The notes below the pieces were generated by a model, which did no database searches, was not told where the DNA came from, and was given only the letters and a program-made list of their open reading frames with translations. From assembly GCA_002313925.1 (NCBI GenBank), contig DCAZ01000099.1, positions 1 to 35,566 of the forward strand: a DNA stretch of 35,566 nucleotides, given 5' to 3'. This DNA comes from Gemmatimonadales bacterium UBA1120. Its GTDB lineage: Bacteria > Gemmatimonadota > Gemmatimonadetes > Longimicrobiales > Gaopeijiaceae. Each line of letters opens with the position of its first letter. The stretch's first letter is position 1. This document shows positions 15,204-24,128 of the stretch, one piece after another. The position numbers and the translations under genes were made by a program.

Positions 15204-16853
15204 TCAATGCCTATTCGGAACCGACTTGCCTAAGGCATCTTCCGAGATTGGGCGGGTGCGTATCGTCGGATATTCAATTCCTAACTGCTCGAGGTAAGTA
15301 TCATAGCGCGAAGGGTCATAGTAGAACGGGCGCATGCGCTCCCTCCACTGCGCCATAATACCCTCGTTCAACCATATCGCCGGTTTGTCATCTGGTGTAA
15401 TGAAGGGCGTGTACGTCATGTCGGCCATCTGCACATCATTGAAGTAATCCCATGCCGCTTCAACGGTCTGTCCATCCAGGAATAGGTCGAGAAGAGTAAG
15501 CGCCTGCACCTTAGCTCCAGCCAGCGAACCTTTGTGTGCTATGGGTGTCGCCATAGCGATCCCATTCGCCCAATTATGCCCAGGGCCACCTGGCATGTTA
15601 GCGGGGTAACGCATCGTGATGGTCGGCATATTCCAAGACACATCGCCGATATCATCCGAGCCTCCACCACTATAGTTCGCCAGGTTAATTGGCCCTCTTA
15701 GCGGCGGAACTTGAGTAGGGAGACCTCGCTCTTCTTGACCTAGATCACGCTGGAGTCCGTTTGCTAAAGCAACATCCTCCCCAGACCATTCCGGAAGACC
15801 CACCCGCTCTATGTTCATTTGCGTGACCTCAGCGACAGGCTTACTGAAGTGCCGGTTCCAAGCTGAACCGACCGTCATGATCGTGTCGATCTCCGTGCCC
15901 GTCATCATTGCCGCACCCCGAGCCATCAATTTTGCAGCGTCATACATCTCGACAACACGTGGATAGTCGACCTCGCGAAAATAGAACCAGATTGTGGCAG
16001 TCTGAGGCACGACATTTGGTTGGTCACCGCCCTCCACAATTATGTAATGGGAACGCTGAGGAGGACGCAGATGTTCCCGCTTGTACTCCCAGGCCTGCGC
16101 AAGAAGCATTATCGCATCTAGCGCTGACCTTCCTCGCCAAGGGGATCCTGCCGAGTGCGCTGTTTCTCCAGTGAAACGGAACTGTGCAGAAACCAGAGCG
16201 TTCCCGCTCGTGTGGCCCCATGTGACTGAGAAATTCGAGGACACGTGAGTGAATAGGTTTACGTCTACATCGTCAAAGACACCGTCCCGCACGAAAAACG
16301 CCTTGGAGCCAAGCTGTTCCTCGGCAATCCCCGGCCAAATCATCAGTGTTCCGTCTATGTCTTCGCGCTCCATCAATTCCTTCACATTGAGCGCTGCCAC
16401 AATATTTACAGCTTGACCGGAGTTATGCCCCTCACCATGCCCCGGAGCCATCGAGAGAATCGGGTCGCGGTACGCAACTCCTGGCTTTTGGTTCGACTGA
16501 GGAATTCCGTCTACATCAGAGCCTAGCGCGATAACGGGAGATCCCGACCCATTCGACCACCGTGCAGTCCAGGCACTTGGCATGCCAGCAACACCCAATT
16601 CTATCTCGAAGCCGTGATCTTCGAGGATTCCGGTCAAATACCTCTGGGTTTCAAATTCCTGGAAGCCCAATTCACCGAAGCTGAAGAGCATATCTACGAT
16701 CTCCTGAACCATCTTGGCATCTTCCTCAACCATCCGCAGAGCTTCGTCCTTGAGACCTTGAAGGCGAGTGTCCGTCTGGGCCCTGAGTCCTGCTGGAGTG
16801 AGGATTATAAGGGCGAGGACGGCGAGATATTGACTGAACCTCAAACGATGCAC
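15204..16853 (-). CDS. Exported M20-family (AbgB-like) amidohydrolase, paralogue B
   Basis: This is the second copy of the AbgB-like enzyme. The start chosen is GTG at 16851-16853, preceded by AAGGAG at about nine bases, giving 549 residues with signal peptide (FSQYLAVLALIILTPAGLRA). The reading to 16910 would add a charged lead without an obvious ribosome site. The motifs repeat those of copy A, including GSDVDGIPQSNQ, HGEGHNSGQAVN with Glu141 at the usual Cys position, HYIIVEGGDQPNVVPQTATI and GGPGHNWANGIAMATPIAHK. Divergence is concentrated around residues 385-410 and at the termini. It sits 92 bases downstream of the S9 peptidase and 31 bases upstream of amidase B. Confidence 0.9.
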   Translation of the reverse strand: MHRLRFSQYLAVLALIILTPAGLRAQTDTRLQGLKDEALRMVEEDAKMVQEIVDMLFSFGELGFQEFETQRYLTGILEDHGFEIELGVAGMPSAWTARWSNGSGSPVIALGSDVDGIPQSNQKPGVAYRDPILSMAPGHGEGHNSGQAVNIVAALNVKELMEREDIDGTLMIWPGIAEEQLGSKAFFVRDGVFDDVDVNLFTHVSSNFSVTWGHTSGNALVSAQFRFTGETAHSAGSPWRGRSALDAIMLLAQAWEYKREHLRPPQRSHYIIVEGGDQPNVVPQTATIWFYFREVDYPRVVEMYDAAKLMARGAAMMTGTEIDTIMTVGSAWNRHFSKPVAEVTQMNIERVGLPEWSGEDVALANGLQRDLGQEERGLPTQVPPLRGPINLANYSGGGSDDIGDVSWNMPTITMRYPANMPGGPGHNWANGIAMATPIAHKGSLAGAKVQALTLLDLFLDGQTVEAAWDYFNDVQMADMTYTPFITPDDKPAIWLNEGIMAQWRERMRPFYYDPSRYDTYLEQLGIEYPTIRTRPISEDALGKSVPNRH

Positions 16854-16945
16854 GGTAAGCTTCTCCTTTCTCGGGTGCTTTACGGACCCGTGATGATGGG
16901 AAGTGAGCATGAGACAGATTTTCTAGCAGGGCAAGCGGAGACAGG

Positions 16946-19690
16946 CTAGTTACTAATTCTTTTACGCCGCTCGACCCAACTCTCACCCTCGGTAATCCAA
17001 ACTGCTGCTGGTTCACCCTTGAGATAATGCCCAAACCAATCAAGAATTCTCCGGTGATAATCCACCTGCTGCTCCTCTCTGATCAGGCTATGGTCTGCAC
17101 CGGGGTAAACAAGCAACACGACTTCCTTTCCAGCCCGACGTGCATAGTTGTAGTACTCCAGTCCTTGTCGGAAGTCTACCACTCCATCCTCATCACCATG
17201 CATCAACAGCACCGGCGTCTCCAAATCCTCAATGCCATGGGCCGGCGAACTCTCTAAGTGCGCCTCGAAGTCATCCCAGTACGGCACCGCCATCCGGGCC
17301 TGTCCTGTCTCCCAGTGTCCAGTTTCCGGTAACCCCCCATTCCAATGGACAGCACCCATGAAGCTCAAGAAGTTTGTGATCGCTGCTCCAGCGACTGAAG
17401 CTGCAAAGCGGTCAGTCCGAGTCGGGAGATATGAAGCCTGATAGCCACCCCACGAATGACCAATCAGACCAATTCGGTCAGCATCAACATGGCCCGTTGC
17501 GACGGCAGCATCGAGCGCATGCTCAACTGCATCTAGAGCTGACGGGCCAGGGCGGCCAGGTTCGTAAACAATGTCGGGCATCAACACGAAATACCCTTCT
17601 TGAGACCAGACTTGGTAGTTGTAGTAACGCCGCTGGCTAGGCGTGTAGTACCTGTGGAGGCCATCCGACAGTCGTTCGTACTGGTATAGGATGAGCGGGT
17701 ACTGTTCCCCTTCACGGAATTCGGCGGGAAACACGAGGATCCCCTGAAGTTCGTGACCAGCATCAGTCGTATACTTGATCAGTTCCGAGTGACCCCATGC
17801 GTAATCGGATTGGAATGGGTTCGTGCGCGTCACCTGCCGAAGATCGGAAAGATCCGTCCCTCCTACGAAAACATCAGGAGAGTCGTCCCAGCGCTGGATG
17901 CGCAAAGCATACCGATCGGCATCTTCAGCTTTAGTCAACGAGTTTACTACCGCGGGCTCCTCCAATAGAACATTAACTCGGCCAGAACGAAGATCAGCTC
18001 TGGCGTAGCCTGAGTCTTTTGTACGCTCGTCCATAAATGACAGCCAGACCGGCTGAGTGGAATCTATGACATACGGGTCCCCGAAACTGACATCAGAATC
18101 CATTCGGACGAGCCGATAGATGCGGCCATTTTCCTCGCCTCGTGTGATGCGGGTCGCGGACGAACCATCCAATTCAACGAGCCAGATGTCGTACTTGTCA
18201 TAAAGAAGCACCGCCTCACCGGTGTCCGCCCACCCTCCGACGCCCCAAGGAGGGTGAGGTCCTGGGTAATCGTGGTCGAAAAGCGGTTGTGTAAAGCTGC
18301 GGCCCTCAGCCAAAACTGTCTTCTGCATCGAAGTCAGGTCGATCGCAGACCAATGATCATCCCCGTAAACCAACACTGGGCTATCCCCGCCTCCAGCTTC
18401 GACACCGAATTGTACTTCTCCGGCAAGAAGTGTGCGTTCACCCGTCTGCAGATCAACCCGGTACCAGTCTGCAGCGCCATCGCCAAAGCGACGCTGAAAC
18501 CTGTACGGCGTGTAGTCGGGGACAATCCCCCAGTTTCCATCAGTCACAATTTCAACTTCTTCCGAGAAATCTTCACCGAGGATTACGAGTTCATCGTCCC
18601 TTACATGCCACGCTGCCAGAAAAGTCTGCTGTGAGATCTGTTCTGCACGGTATTCTTGGCTCCTGAGGATTTGGTCATCGTCCCAATGCCAGACCTGAAC
18701 ATCCGCCGGCTGGACTTCTTCTTCCTCACTTCCCTTATCGGACTCAGCATCATTCACTTCTGTGATATTCATTTCTGAGACCGCCCAGTCCCGCAAGCCG
18801 ACAAGAACCGTCTCTCCGGTAGCGTCAAAATCGATCCCAGCATAGTCCGTCACTCGCAACGTATCAGGGATATCGTCCCGCCCGAGGGCTGCTAGAACCC
18901 ATGGATCTGAGCTAGAGTTGACATCTTCCCAGAGGAGAACGTCATGTGTATCACCCTCACGACCCTCAAACTCCACCGAACGCATAACGCCGAGCTGTGC
19001 TGACTCATCTTGCCAGCTCAGAGCGCTGTAGTGTGCATCACGAGAGTCGAGAGTCCTAAGCGTCTCAGCCTCGGGATCGAAAAGCACAACACTGTTCGAG
19101 CTCCCCCAAGAGGTGCGTAAAGTGGCAGCGATCAATTCACCTTCATCTTGCCACGCAAACTCATCAACGTTGCCAATGAGTGTTTGCGCCCCTGTGGAGG
19201 GGTTCATGATCACGAGGTCGGCACCCAGTGTGTCCGTAGGCGCATAACCTTTCGCAGCAAGCCAGGTCCCGTCGTCCCGGAAAGAGAAGCGCTGAACCTC
19301 AAAGAGTACCGTGTCCACACCGTTGGCCAAATTGACCAAACCAAGTCTGTCATGGATGGGTTCATCTGACTCCTCAAGTTCATCCGGATGAACCCCAGCT
19401 CTATACGCCATCCAATTTCCATCCCGACTGAACACCGGTCCCGTGGCGTGCTCAAGCACAAGTGGTTCACTATTTCCGTCACTAGCCATCAGCCGCAGCT
19501 CAGCAGTCTCGTCTACACGTCTGATACCAGACACAAGCCAGTTCCCCTTCGGGTCAAGCTCGAATAGTCCAAGGTTCTCGAACTGCCCATAGTCAGATGG
19601 TTTAAGGGCGGACGTGTCCTGGGCCATCAGCTCGTTTTGGAGCACCAGGAAAACGCAGAAAAACAACGCGGACATGAAAGTGCGATACAT
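16946..19690 (-). CDS. Secreted S9-family prolyl-oligopeptidase-like serine peptidase
   Basis: This 914-residue protein has a signal peptide (residues 1-23), a long beta-propeller region to about residue 660 and a C-terminal alpha/beta-hydrolase peptidase domain. The catalytic serine S746 is in IGLIGHSWGGYQAS, the aspartate D835 in LLMHGDEDGVVDF and the histidine H867 in YPGADHSLIRE, in the correct Ser-Asp-His order. Such enzymes cleave peptides in the periplasm or outside. The propeller contains an acidic low-complexity insert (ESDKGSEEEEVQPAD). It probably heads the transcript carrying M20 paralogue B and amidase B, which would degrade peptides and amides stepwise. Exact specificity (dipeptidyl, acylaminoacyl or oligopeptidase) cannot be told. 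Confidence 0.92.
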   Translation of the reverse strand: MYRTFMSALFFCVFLVLQNELMAQDTSALKPSDYGQFENLGLFELDPKGNWLVSGIRRVDETAELRLMASDGNSEPLVLEHATGPVFSRDGNWMAYRAGVHPDELEESDEPIHDRLGLVNLANGVDTVLFEVQRFSFRDDGTWLAAKGYAPTDTLGADLVIMNPSTGAQTLIGNVDEFAWQDEGELIAATLRTSWGSSNSVVLFDPEAETLRTLDSRDAHYSALSWQDESAQLGVMRSVEFEGREGDTHDVLLWEDVNSSSDPWVLAALGRDDIPDTLRVTDYAGIDFDATGETVLVGLRDWAVSEMNITEVNDAESDKGSEEEEVQPADVQVWHWDDDQILRSQEYRAEQISQQTFLAAWHVRDDELVILGEDFSEEVEIVTDGNWGIVPDYTPYRFQRRFGDGAADWYRVDLQTGERTLLAGEVQFGVEAGGGDSPVLVYGDDHWSAIDLTSMQKTVLAEGRSFTQPLFDHDYPGPHPPWGVGGWADTGEAVLLYDKYDIWLVELDGSSATRITRGEENGRIYRLVRMDSDVSFGDPYVIDSTQPVWLSFMDERTKDSGYARADLRSGRVNVLLEEPAVVNSLTKAEDADRYALRIQRWDDSPDVFVGGTDLSDLRQVTRTNPFQSDYAWGHSELIKYTTDAGHELQGILVFPAEFREGEQYPLILYQYERLSDGLHRYYTPSQRRYYNYQVWSQEGYFVLMPDIVYEPGRPGPSALDAVEHALDAAVATGHVDADRIGLIGHSWGGYQASYLPTRTDRFAASVAGAAITNFLSFMGAVHWNGGLPETGHWETGQARMAVPYWDDFEAHLESSPAHGIEDLETPVLLMHGDEDGVVDFRQGLEYYNYARRAGKEVVLLVYPGADHSLIREEQQVDYHRRILDWFGHYLKGEPAAVWITEGESWVERRKRISN

Positions 19691-19725
19691 CGATTTCTAC
19701 CTCAGTCTGGATAAACTTGATCAGA

Positions 19726-19744
19726 CGGCATCAAGACGATGCCG
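19726..19744. repeat. Short inverted repeat upstream of the S9 peptidase gene
   Basis: Arms CGGCATC (19726-19732) and GATGCCG (19738-19744) form a perfect 7-bp stem with a 5-base loop. It lies 35 bases upstream of the S9 start codon, in the 188-base divergent region shared with the second PQQ dehydrogenase. It could be an operator or a leader hairpin; nothing further supports either. Confidence 0.4.
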
Positions 19745-19868
19745 ATCACCACGCATGGTCGCAACCGGCCTGGAGACACCTAGAAGTGCTGAACACGATC
19801 CGAAGGCCCCTGTTACATTTCCCGGCTGACCATGTCAGTACGGATATTCGCAACCTTTCAATCGTGAG

Positions 19869-19888
19869 GGGCCCTTAAATGAGGGCCC
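19869..19888 (+). promoter_or_regulatory. Hairpin enclosing the start codon of the second PQQ dehydrogenase
   Basis: Arms GGGCCCT (19869-19875) and AGGGCCC (19882-19888) pair perfectly around the loop TAAATG, which contains the proposed ATG at 19879-19881. The only Shine-Dalgarno-like tract, GAGGGG at 19866-19871, overlaps the left arm. A stable fold would hide both ribosome site and start codon, which suggests translational control or that the real start is the ATG at 19909. Confidence 0.5.
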
Positions 19889-21897
19889 ATAAAAATCGAG
19901 CTAGCCTCATGGATACTAGCAATACCGATAAAAGGAGATGGTTAAGGGCTCCCTGGAGTACGATTCCCTTTCTCCTACTTGGCATCGGTATTGTAGGCTT
20001 TGGGAAAAATGCTGAGCAGGAACTCGCGATTGATCCGGGCGATTGGCCTCATTACGGTCGGGACTTAGCAGCTAGTAAATATTCCCCGCTAGATCAGGTA
20101 TCTGCGACCAATGTGGACCAGCTCGAGATCGCCTGGATCTGGCAATCGGCAGATTACGACCTCCTAACTCGTAATCCTGGACTTTATATCAATCCCAACT
20201 ACCAGGTGACGCCGATTAAAATTGGCGACAGGCTCTACGCTACGACAAACATGGGCCAAGCAGTGGCTCTAGATCCGGAAACTGGCATCGAGCAATGGCG
20301 TTACGACCCATACGCTGAAGGACTCAGAGATCGACCCACTGGCCGAACGAATAGAGGTGTTGCCTACTGGAGTGATAGTACGCATGAGAGAGTTTTTCTC
20401 GGATCAGGCCAATACCTGGTAGCCCTAGATGCGGCCACGGGTAGCGTTCTAGCAGATTTCGGGGAGGGAGGTGTGATCGACTTAGCGGTTGATTCTGATC
20501 CCAGAGTGACGACATACACTTGGAGATCTCCTCCGATTGTTGTTCGTAACGCTGTGATCGTCGGCTCACAAGCGATGGCACCCAATAGAAACTGGCAGAC
20601 CGCTCCTCCTGGGTACGTGAGGGCCTTTGACACTCAGTCTGGCGAATTGCTTTGGCGATTCAGCCCAATCCCTGGGCCAGGAGATCCAGCAATCGAGACC
20701 TGGGCAGACTCCTCTTGGGCCTACAGTGGCAACGGTAATGTCTGGACAATGATGAGTGCTGACGAGGAACTAGGGCACGTCTATCTGCCTTTAAAAACAA
20801 CGACAAACGACTGGTACGGCGGACACAGGCTGGGTGACAATCTATATGGAGAAAGTGTAGCTGCAGTCGATGTAGAAACAGGTGAGAGAGTATGGCACTA
20901 TCAAATGACAAGGCACGGTCTCTGGGACTACGACCCACCTGCAGCCCCGAACGTTTTAGATGTAGTCATTGATGGCCGACCGAGGAAGGTGGTAGCACAA
21001 GTTACCAAACAAGCCTTCGTATTCGCGTTCGATCGGCAGACCGGTGAACCAATATGGCCAATCGAAGACCGACCCGTTCCTCCCTCTGAAGTTCCGGGGG
21101 AAGTGGCAGCAGAAACCCAACCCTTCCCTACGCACCCCGCCCCATTCGATTTACAAGGTCTTAGCATCGATGACCTTATAGATTTTACTCCTGAGCTTAG
21201 GGCAGAAGCTGAGGCAATCATCTCAGAATTCGTGTACGGGGAGATGTACACCCCGCCCACCCTACTTGATGATAGTCCCGAAGGTACTAAGGGGACGATC
21301 CTAATGCCGGGATGGGTTGGAGGTGCAAACTGGGGAGGGGCAGCGGTTGACCCGGAGACAGGCGTCCTTTACGTCCCATCCGTCACATCCCCAAGTGTCA
21401 CCGCTCTCGTTCCTCCTGCCGACCCTGACAGTTCTGACTTCAATTATGTGAGAGGCTTACCAAGAGAGGTGCCTATGCCCTCGGGCCTTCCACTACTCAA
21501 GCCTCCATACGGTCGAATCACCGCAATCGACATGAACACTGGTGAGCACCTATGGATGCAGCCCAACGGCCAGGGTCCTCGTAACCATCCCGCCATTGCT
21601 GAGCTTGACCTCCCTTGGCTGGGTCAGCGCGGAAGGGTGGCCCCACTTCTCACCAAGACCCTACTATTTCTAGGAGAAGGAACAGAAGCAGCACTCTCAA
21701 TCCTACCCATCGCAGGCGGTAAGTTTTTCCGAGCTTGGAACAAGGAGACTGGGGATGTTCTATGGGAGATTGAGCTAGCTGCAGGGACCTCTGGTGCGCC
21801 TATGACTTATATGGCGAACGGCCGTCAGTTCATTGTGGTTGCAATCGGTGACGAAGAAGTGCCTAGCCAATTGGTAGCCCTGGCCCTGGCTCGTTGA
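19879..21897 (+). CDS. Exported or membrane-anchored PQQ-dependent dehydrogenase
   Basis: This is a second quinoprotein propeller dehydrogenase, 672 residues from the ATG at 19879; an in-frame ATG at 19909 would give 662. A hydrophobic segment at about residues 29-43 after an Arg-rich start is a signal or anchor. Mature-protein motifs are DWPHYGRDLAASKYSPL, TPIKIGDRLYATTNMGQAVA, RTNRGVAYWSD, the active-site block RHGLWDYDPPAAPN, GGANWGGAAVDPETG and, near the end, APMTYMANGRQFIVVAIG. Where the first PQQ protein has CGFCHRGVA, this one has RTNRGVA with no cysteines. Family role: periplasmic oxidation of sugars or alcohols with electron transfer to the respiratory chain. It converges with the cyclase gene 36 bases downstream. 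Confidence 0.9.
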   Translation: MRAHKNRASLMDTSNTDKRRWLRAPWSTIPFLLLGIGIVGFGKNAEQELAIDPGDWPHYGRDLAASKYSPLDQVSATNVDQLEIAWIWQSADYDLLTRNPGLYINPNYQVTPIKIGDRLYATTNMGQAVALDPETGIEQWRYDPYAEGLRDRPTGRTNRGVAYWSDSTHERVFLGSGQYLVALDAATGSVLADFGEGGVIDLAVDSDPRVTTYTWRSPPIVVRNAVIVGSQAMAPNRNWQTAPPGYVRAFDTQSGELLWRFSPIPGPGDPAIETWADSSWAYSGNGNVWTMMSADEELGHVYLPLKTTTNDWYGGHRLGDNLYGESVAAVDVETGERVWHYQMTRHGLWDYDPPAAPNVLDVVIDGRPRKVVAQVTKQAFVFAFDRQTGEPIWPIEDRPVPPSEVPGEVAAETQPFPTHPAPFDLQGLSIDDLIDFTPELRAEAEAIISEFVYGEMYTPPTLLDDSPEGTKGTILMPGWVGGANWGGAAVDPETGVLYVPSVTSPSVTALVPPADPDSSDFNYVRGLPREVPMPSGLPLLKPPYGRITAIDMNTGEHLWMQPNGQGPRNHPAIAELDLPWLGQRGRVAPLLTKTLLFLGEGTEAALSILPIAGGKFFRAWNKETGDVLWEIELAAGTSGAPMTYMANGRQFIVVAIGDEEVPSQLVALALAR

Positions 21898-21933
21898 ACA
21901 AGTCTCGGGAAGGCTCATAAGTCACCATTCATG

Positions 21934-22800
21934 TCACGAACCTAGCTCACCTGGAACGAACGCAACGATCCTGAGAGGTCCACCGCTACCTCCTTCGATC
22001 TTCATGGGCAACGCAACGACAAAGCTTCCTGTAGCCGGTAGGAAATCAAGATTCGTGATATTCTCAAAGCCTGAGATGTTTTCTCTATAAAGAATTACAT
22101 GAGCACGAAAATCTGATGATTGCCCGTAGTCGATACTTGGCGTATCGATGCCAAGAGCAACGATTCCCCTCTCATCTACCAACCACTGGGCCGACTCTTC
22201 ACTGATACCGGGAAAATGAAGCTGAGCGACCGCCTCCTCACCGATCACGTCGGTACCTAGATAAGCTCTGCGATCATCCCAACGATCTGACCATCCGGTG
22301 CGAATCAAAAGTATTGCGCCATCCTGAATTTCTCCGTTCACAGTCTCCCAAGTAGCGAAATCTTCTACTGAAACCAGGTAGTCTGGATCAACTTTTCCAG
22401 ATACATCGACAACAGCTGCCGGCCCAATGAGTCCCGACAGGGGGATCTGGTCATTTGTGAGCCCGCCATCAGAAAAATGAATTGGCGCATCCAGATGCGT
22501 ACCTCCGTGCTCCGCAGAAGCAAGCTGATATGAGGCGTAGAACCAGCCACCCTCGGTCTGACCAAAAGCAAGCTCCTGAAGCTGGAAGCCCGCGGTATCA
22601 GTTGGCCAGTAAATCGTTGACTCAGCAAATGAATGGGTAAGGTCTATCCACCGCCCAGCACTGCTATCGAATACCCCTGAATAACCTGACGGTGCGGCCT
22701 GGCAACTAGAGATTACAATAACGAATAGGATGAGCAGTATCTGGACTCTACCACAATTACACCCGAGACAAATATATCGTTTGGCCAAATAATTACGCAT
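21934..22800 (-). CDS. Secreted (probable lipoprotein) cyclase-family hydrolase
   Basis: This 288-residue product belongs to the cyclase / kynurenine-formamidase-like family. The metal-binding signature AEHGGTHLDAPIHFSDGG is at residues 97-114, with H98, H102, D104 and H108 as likely ligands. WIDLTHSF, ILLIRTGWSDRW and GIVALGIDTPSIDYG are further family blocks. The N-terminus has a hydrophobic run ending VIVISSC, so Cys33 fits a lipobox and the enzyme would be membrane-attached outside the cytoplasm. Upstream of that run are three more cysteines (CLGCNC), unusual for a signal sequence. Family members hydrolyse N-formylkynurenine, isatin or related amides; the substrate here is unknown. It follows kbl by 77 bases on the same strand. 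Confidence 0.88.
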   Translation of the reverse strand: MRNYLAKRYICLGCNCGRVQILLILFVIVISSCQAAPSGYSGVFDSSAGRWIDLTHSFAESTIYWPTDTAGFQLQELAFGQTEGGWFYASYQLASAEHGGTHLDAPIHFSDGGLTNDQIPLSGLIGPAAVVDVSGKVDPDYLVSVEDFATWETVNGEIQDGAILLIRTGWSDRWDDRRAYLGTDVIGEEAVAQLHFPGISEESAQWLVDERGIVALGIDTPSIDYGQSSDFRAHVILYRENISGFENITNLDFLPATGSFVVALPMKIEGGSGGPLRIVAFVPGELGS

Positions 22801-22877
22801 AATTTTCGCTACTCTCTGCTAGCCCTGCACTCCACCTGACTTCCGGGATCTCACTGGCGAGTACCAGCATCTGGGCA

Positions 22878-24128
22878 TCACCGATAGGCTTCCAGCAACC
22901 CCAGCACATGGTCAATGTCTACCTCGGTATGGTCGGCATTGATCTGTGCACGGATTTCCTCGTCCCCGCGTGGTACTACGGGATAAGTCAAGCCGGTGAC
23001 GAGAACTCCATTGTCATACAAGTACGAGACCAGGTCCTTTGTCTTGTCCGTATCCCTGATCATGAGAGGGACGACTGGATGCTCGCCAGGTATCGTCTCG
23101 ATCCCCAACCGATCCAGCCCTTGTTCGAAATGTCGGGTAAGGTCCCGAAGCCGCTCCAAGAGCGCGAGACCTTCAGGACTATCTACGATTTCGATAGAGC
23201 GCAGTGCGGCAGCCGCCTCACCAACTGTAATCGGGTTCGAGTAGATATACATCTGCGATGATTCCCGAAGGAAACGAACTGTCCCAGCATTCGTAGCGAC
23301 ATAGCCACCGTTAACACCGAATGCCTTTCCCAGCGTACCCAAAAGGATGTCGGCCGGTTTGCTGTTCGTGAACTCCTCAGCTCCTCTTCCAGTATGGCCA
23401 AATGCACCGACTCCGTGAGAGTCGTCTACCACACATACCACATTTTCTTCGTAGTCCGGGTCATGCTGAATGCACAGCTCTACTATCTCGTCAACAGGCG
23501 CATGGTCACCTCTCATCGAGAAAATGCCATCGGTGACTACCAGCGCTCGCCTCGCCTTACCCTTCCACGCTTCGAGTGCAGCATCTAGTGCCTCCATATC
23601 ATTGTGAGGATAGACAGCCTTACCCGCTGGCCGACTCAACCTCATCGCATTGATAATGCAGTTGTGGTTGAGTTCGTCCGAGACCAATACGGTCTCAGGT
23701 GTAGTCAACGGTGTAATCGTAGATACGACCGTCGCGTAGGCGGATGAAAAGATCATTGCGGCCTCGCGACCATGAAATTTCGCAAGTTTCTCTTCGAGGA
23801 CGACGTGTGCGTCGTAGCTACCGGAGATGAATCTCACGGCACCAGGTCCGGCTCCGAACATCCGAGTCGCATGCTCTTCTGCAGCAATAACTTCCTCTCT
23901 CAGGCCCATGCCGAGATAGGAGTTGGAATTCATACGGATAAACTCTTGGGGGCCCTCACCCTTCAATAGGAATCGGGGACCGCGGTCATCCTCAGCAAGC
24001 TTGACTGAAACGACGATGCTTTCCTCGCCCTTAGCTGTCCCAGCCTCTTCAAGGGCCAGCACGTGGGCATCAAGTACTCTCGTAAGTCTGTCTAGGGGCA
24101 CAGCATCACACTCATTTGAGATGTTCAA
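22878..24128 (-). CDS. kbl: 2-amino-3-ketobutyrate CoA ligase / glycine C-acetyltransferase
   Basis: This 416-residue PLP enzyme of the alpha-oxoamine synthase family has the lysine for the Schiff base at K268 in GTLGKAFGVNGGYV and the cofactor aspartate region VCVVDDSHGVGAFG at about 231-244. Substrate-site motifs MNSNSYLGMG and FISGSYDAHVVLE are also present. With Tdh it converts threonine to glycine and acetyl-CoA. The longest reading starts with TTG at 24126-24128, overlapping tdh by 17 bases; a GTG at 24099-24101 is an alternative. Alternative family activities (serine palmitoyl- or 8-amino-7-oxononanoate-type synthases) are less likely because a threonine dehydrogenase gene lies directly upstream. 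Confidence 0.92.
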   Translation of the reverse strand: MNISNECDAVPLDRLTRVLDAHVLALEEAGTAKGEESIVVSVKLAEDDRGPRFLLKGEGPQEFIRMNSNSYLGMGLREEVIAAEEHATRMFGAGPGAVRFISGSYDAHVVLEEKLAKFHGREAAMIFSSAYATVVSTITPLTTPETVLVSDELNHNCIINAMRLSRPAGKAVYPHNDMEALDAALEAWKGKARRALVVTDGIFSMRGDHAPVDEIVELCIQHDPDYEENVVCVVDDSHGVGAFGHTGRGAEEFTNSKPADILLGTLGKAFGVNGGYVATNAGTVRFLRESSQMYIYSNPITVGEAAAALRSIEIVDSPEGLALLERLRDLTRHFEQGLDRLGIETIPGEHPVVPLMIRDTDKTKDLVSYLYDNGVLVTGLTYPVVPRGDEEIRAQINADHTEVDIDHVLGLLEAYR

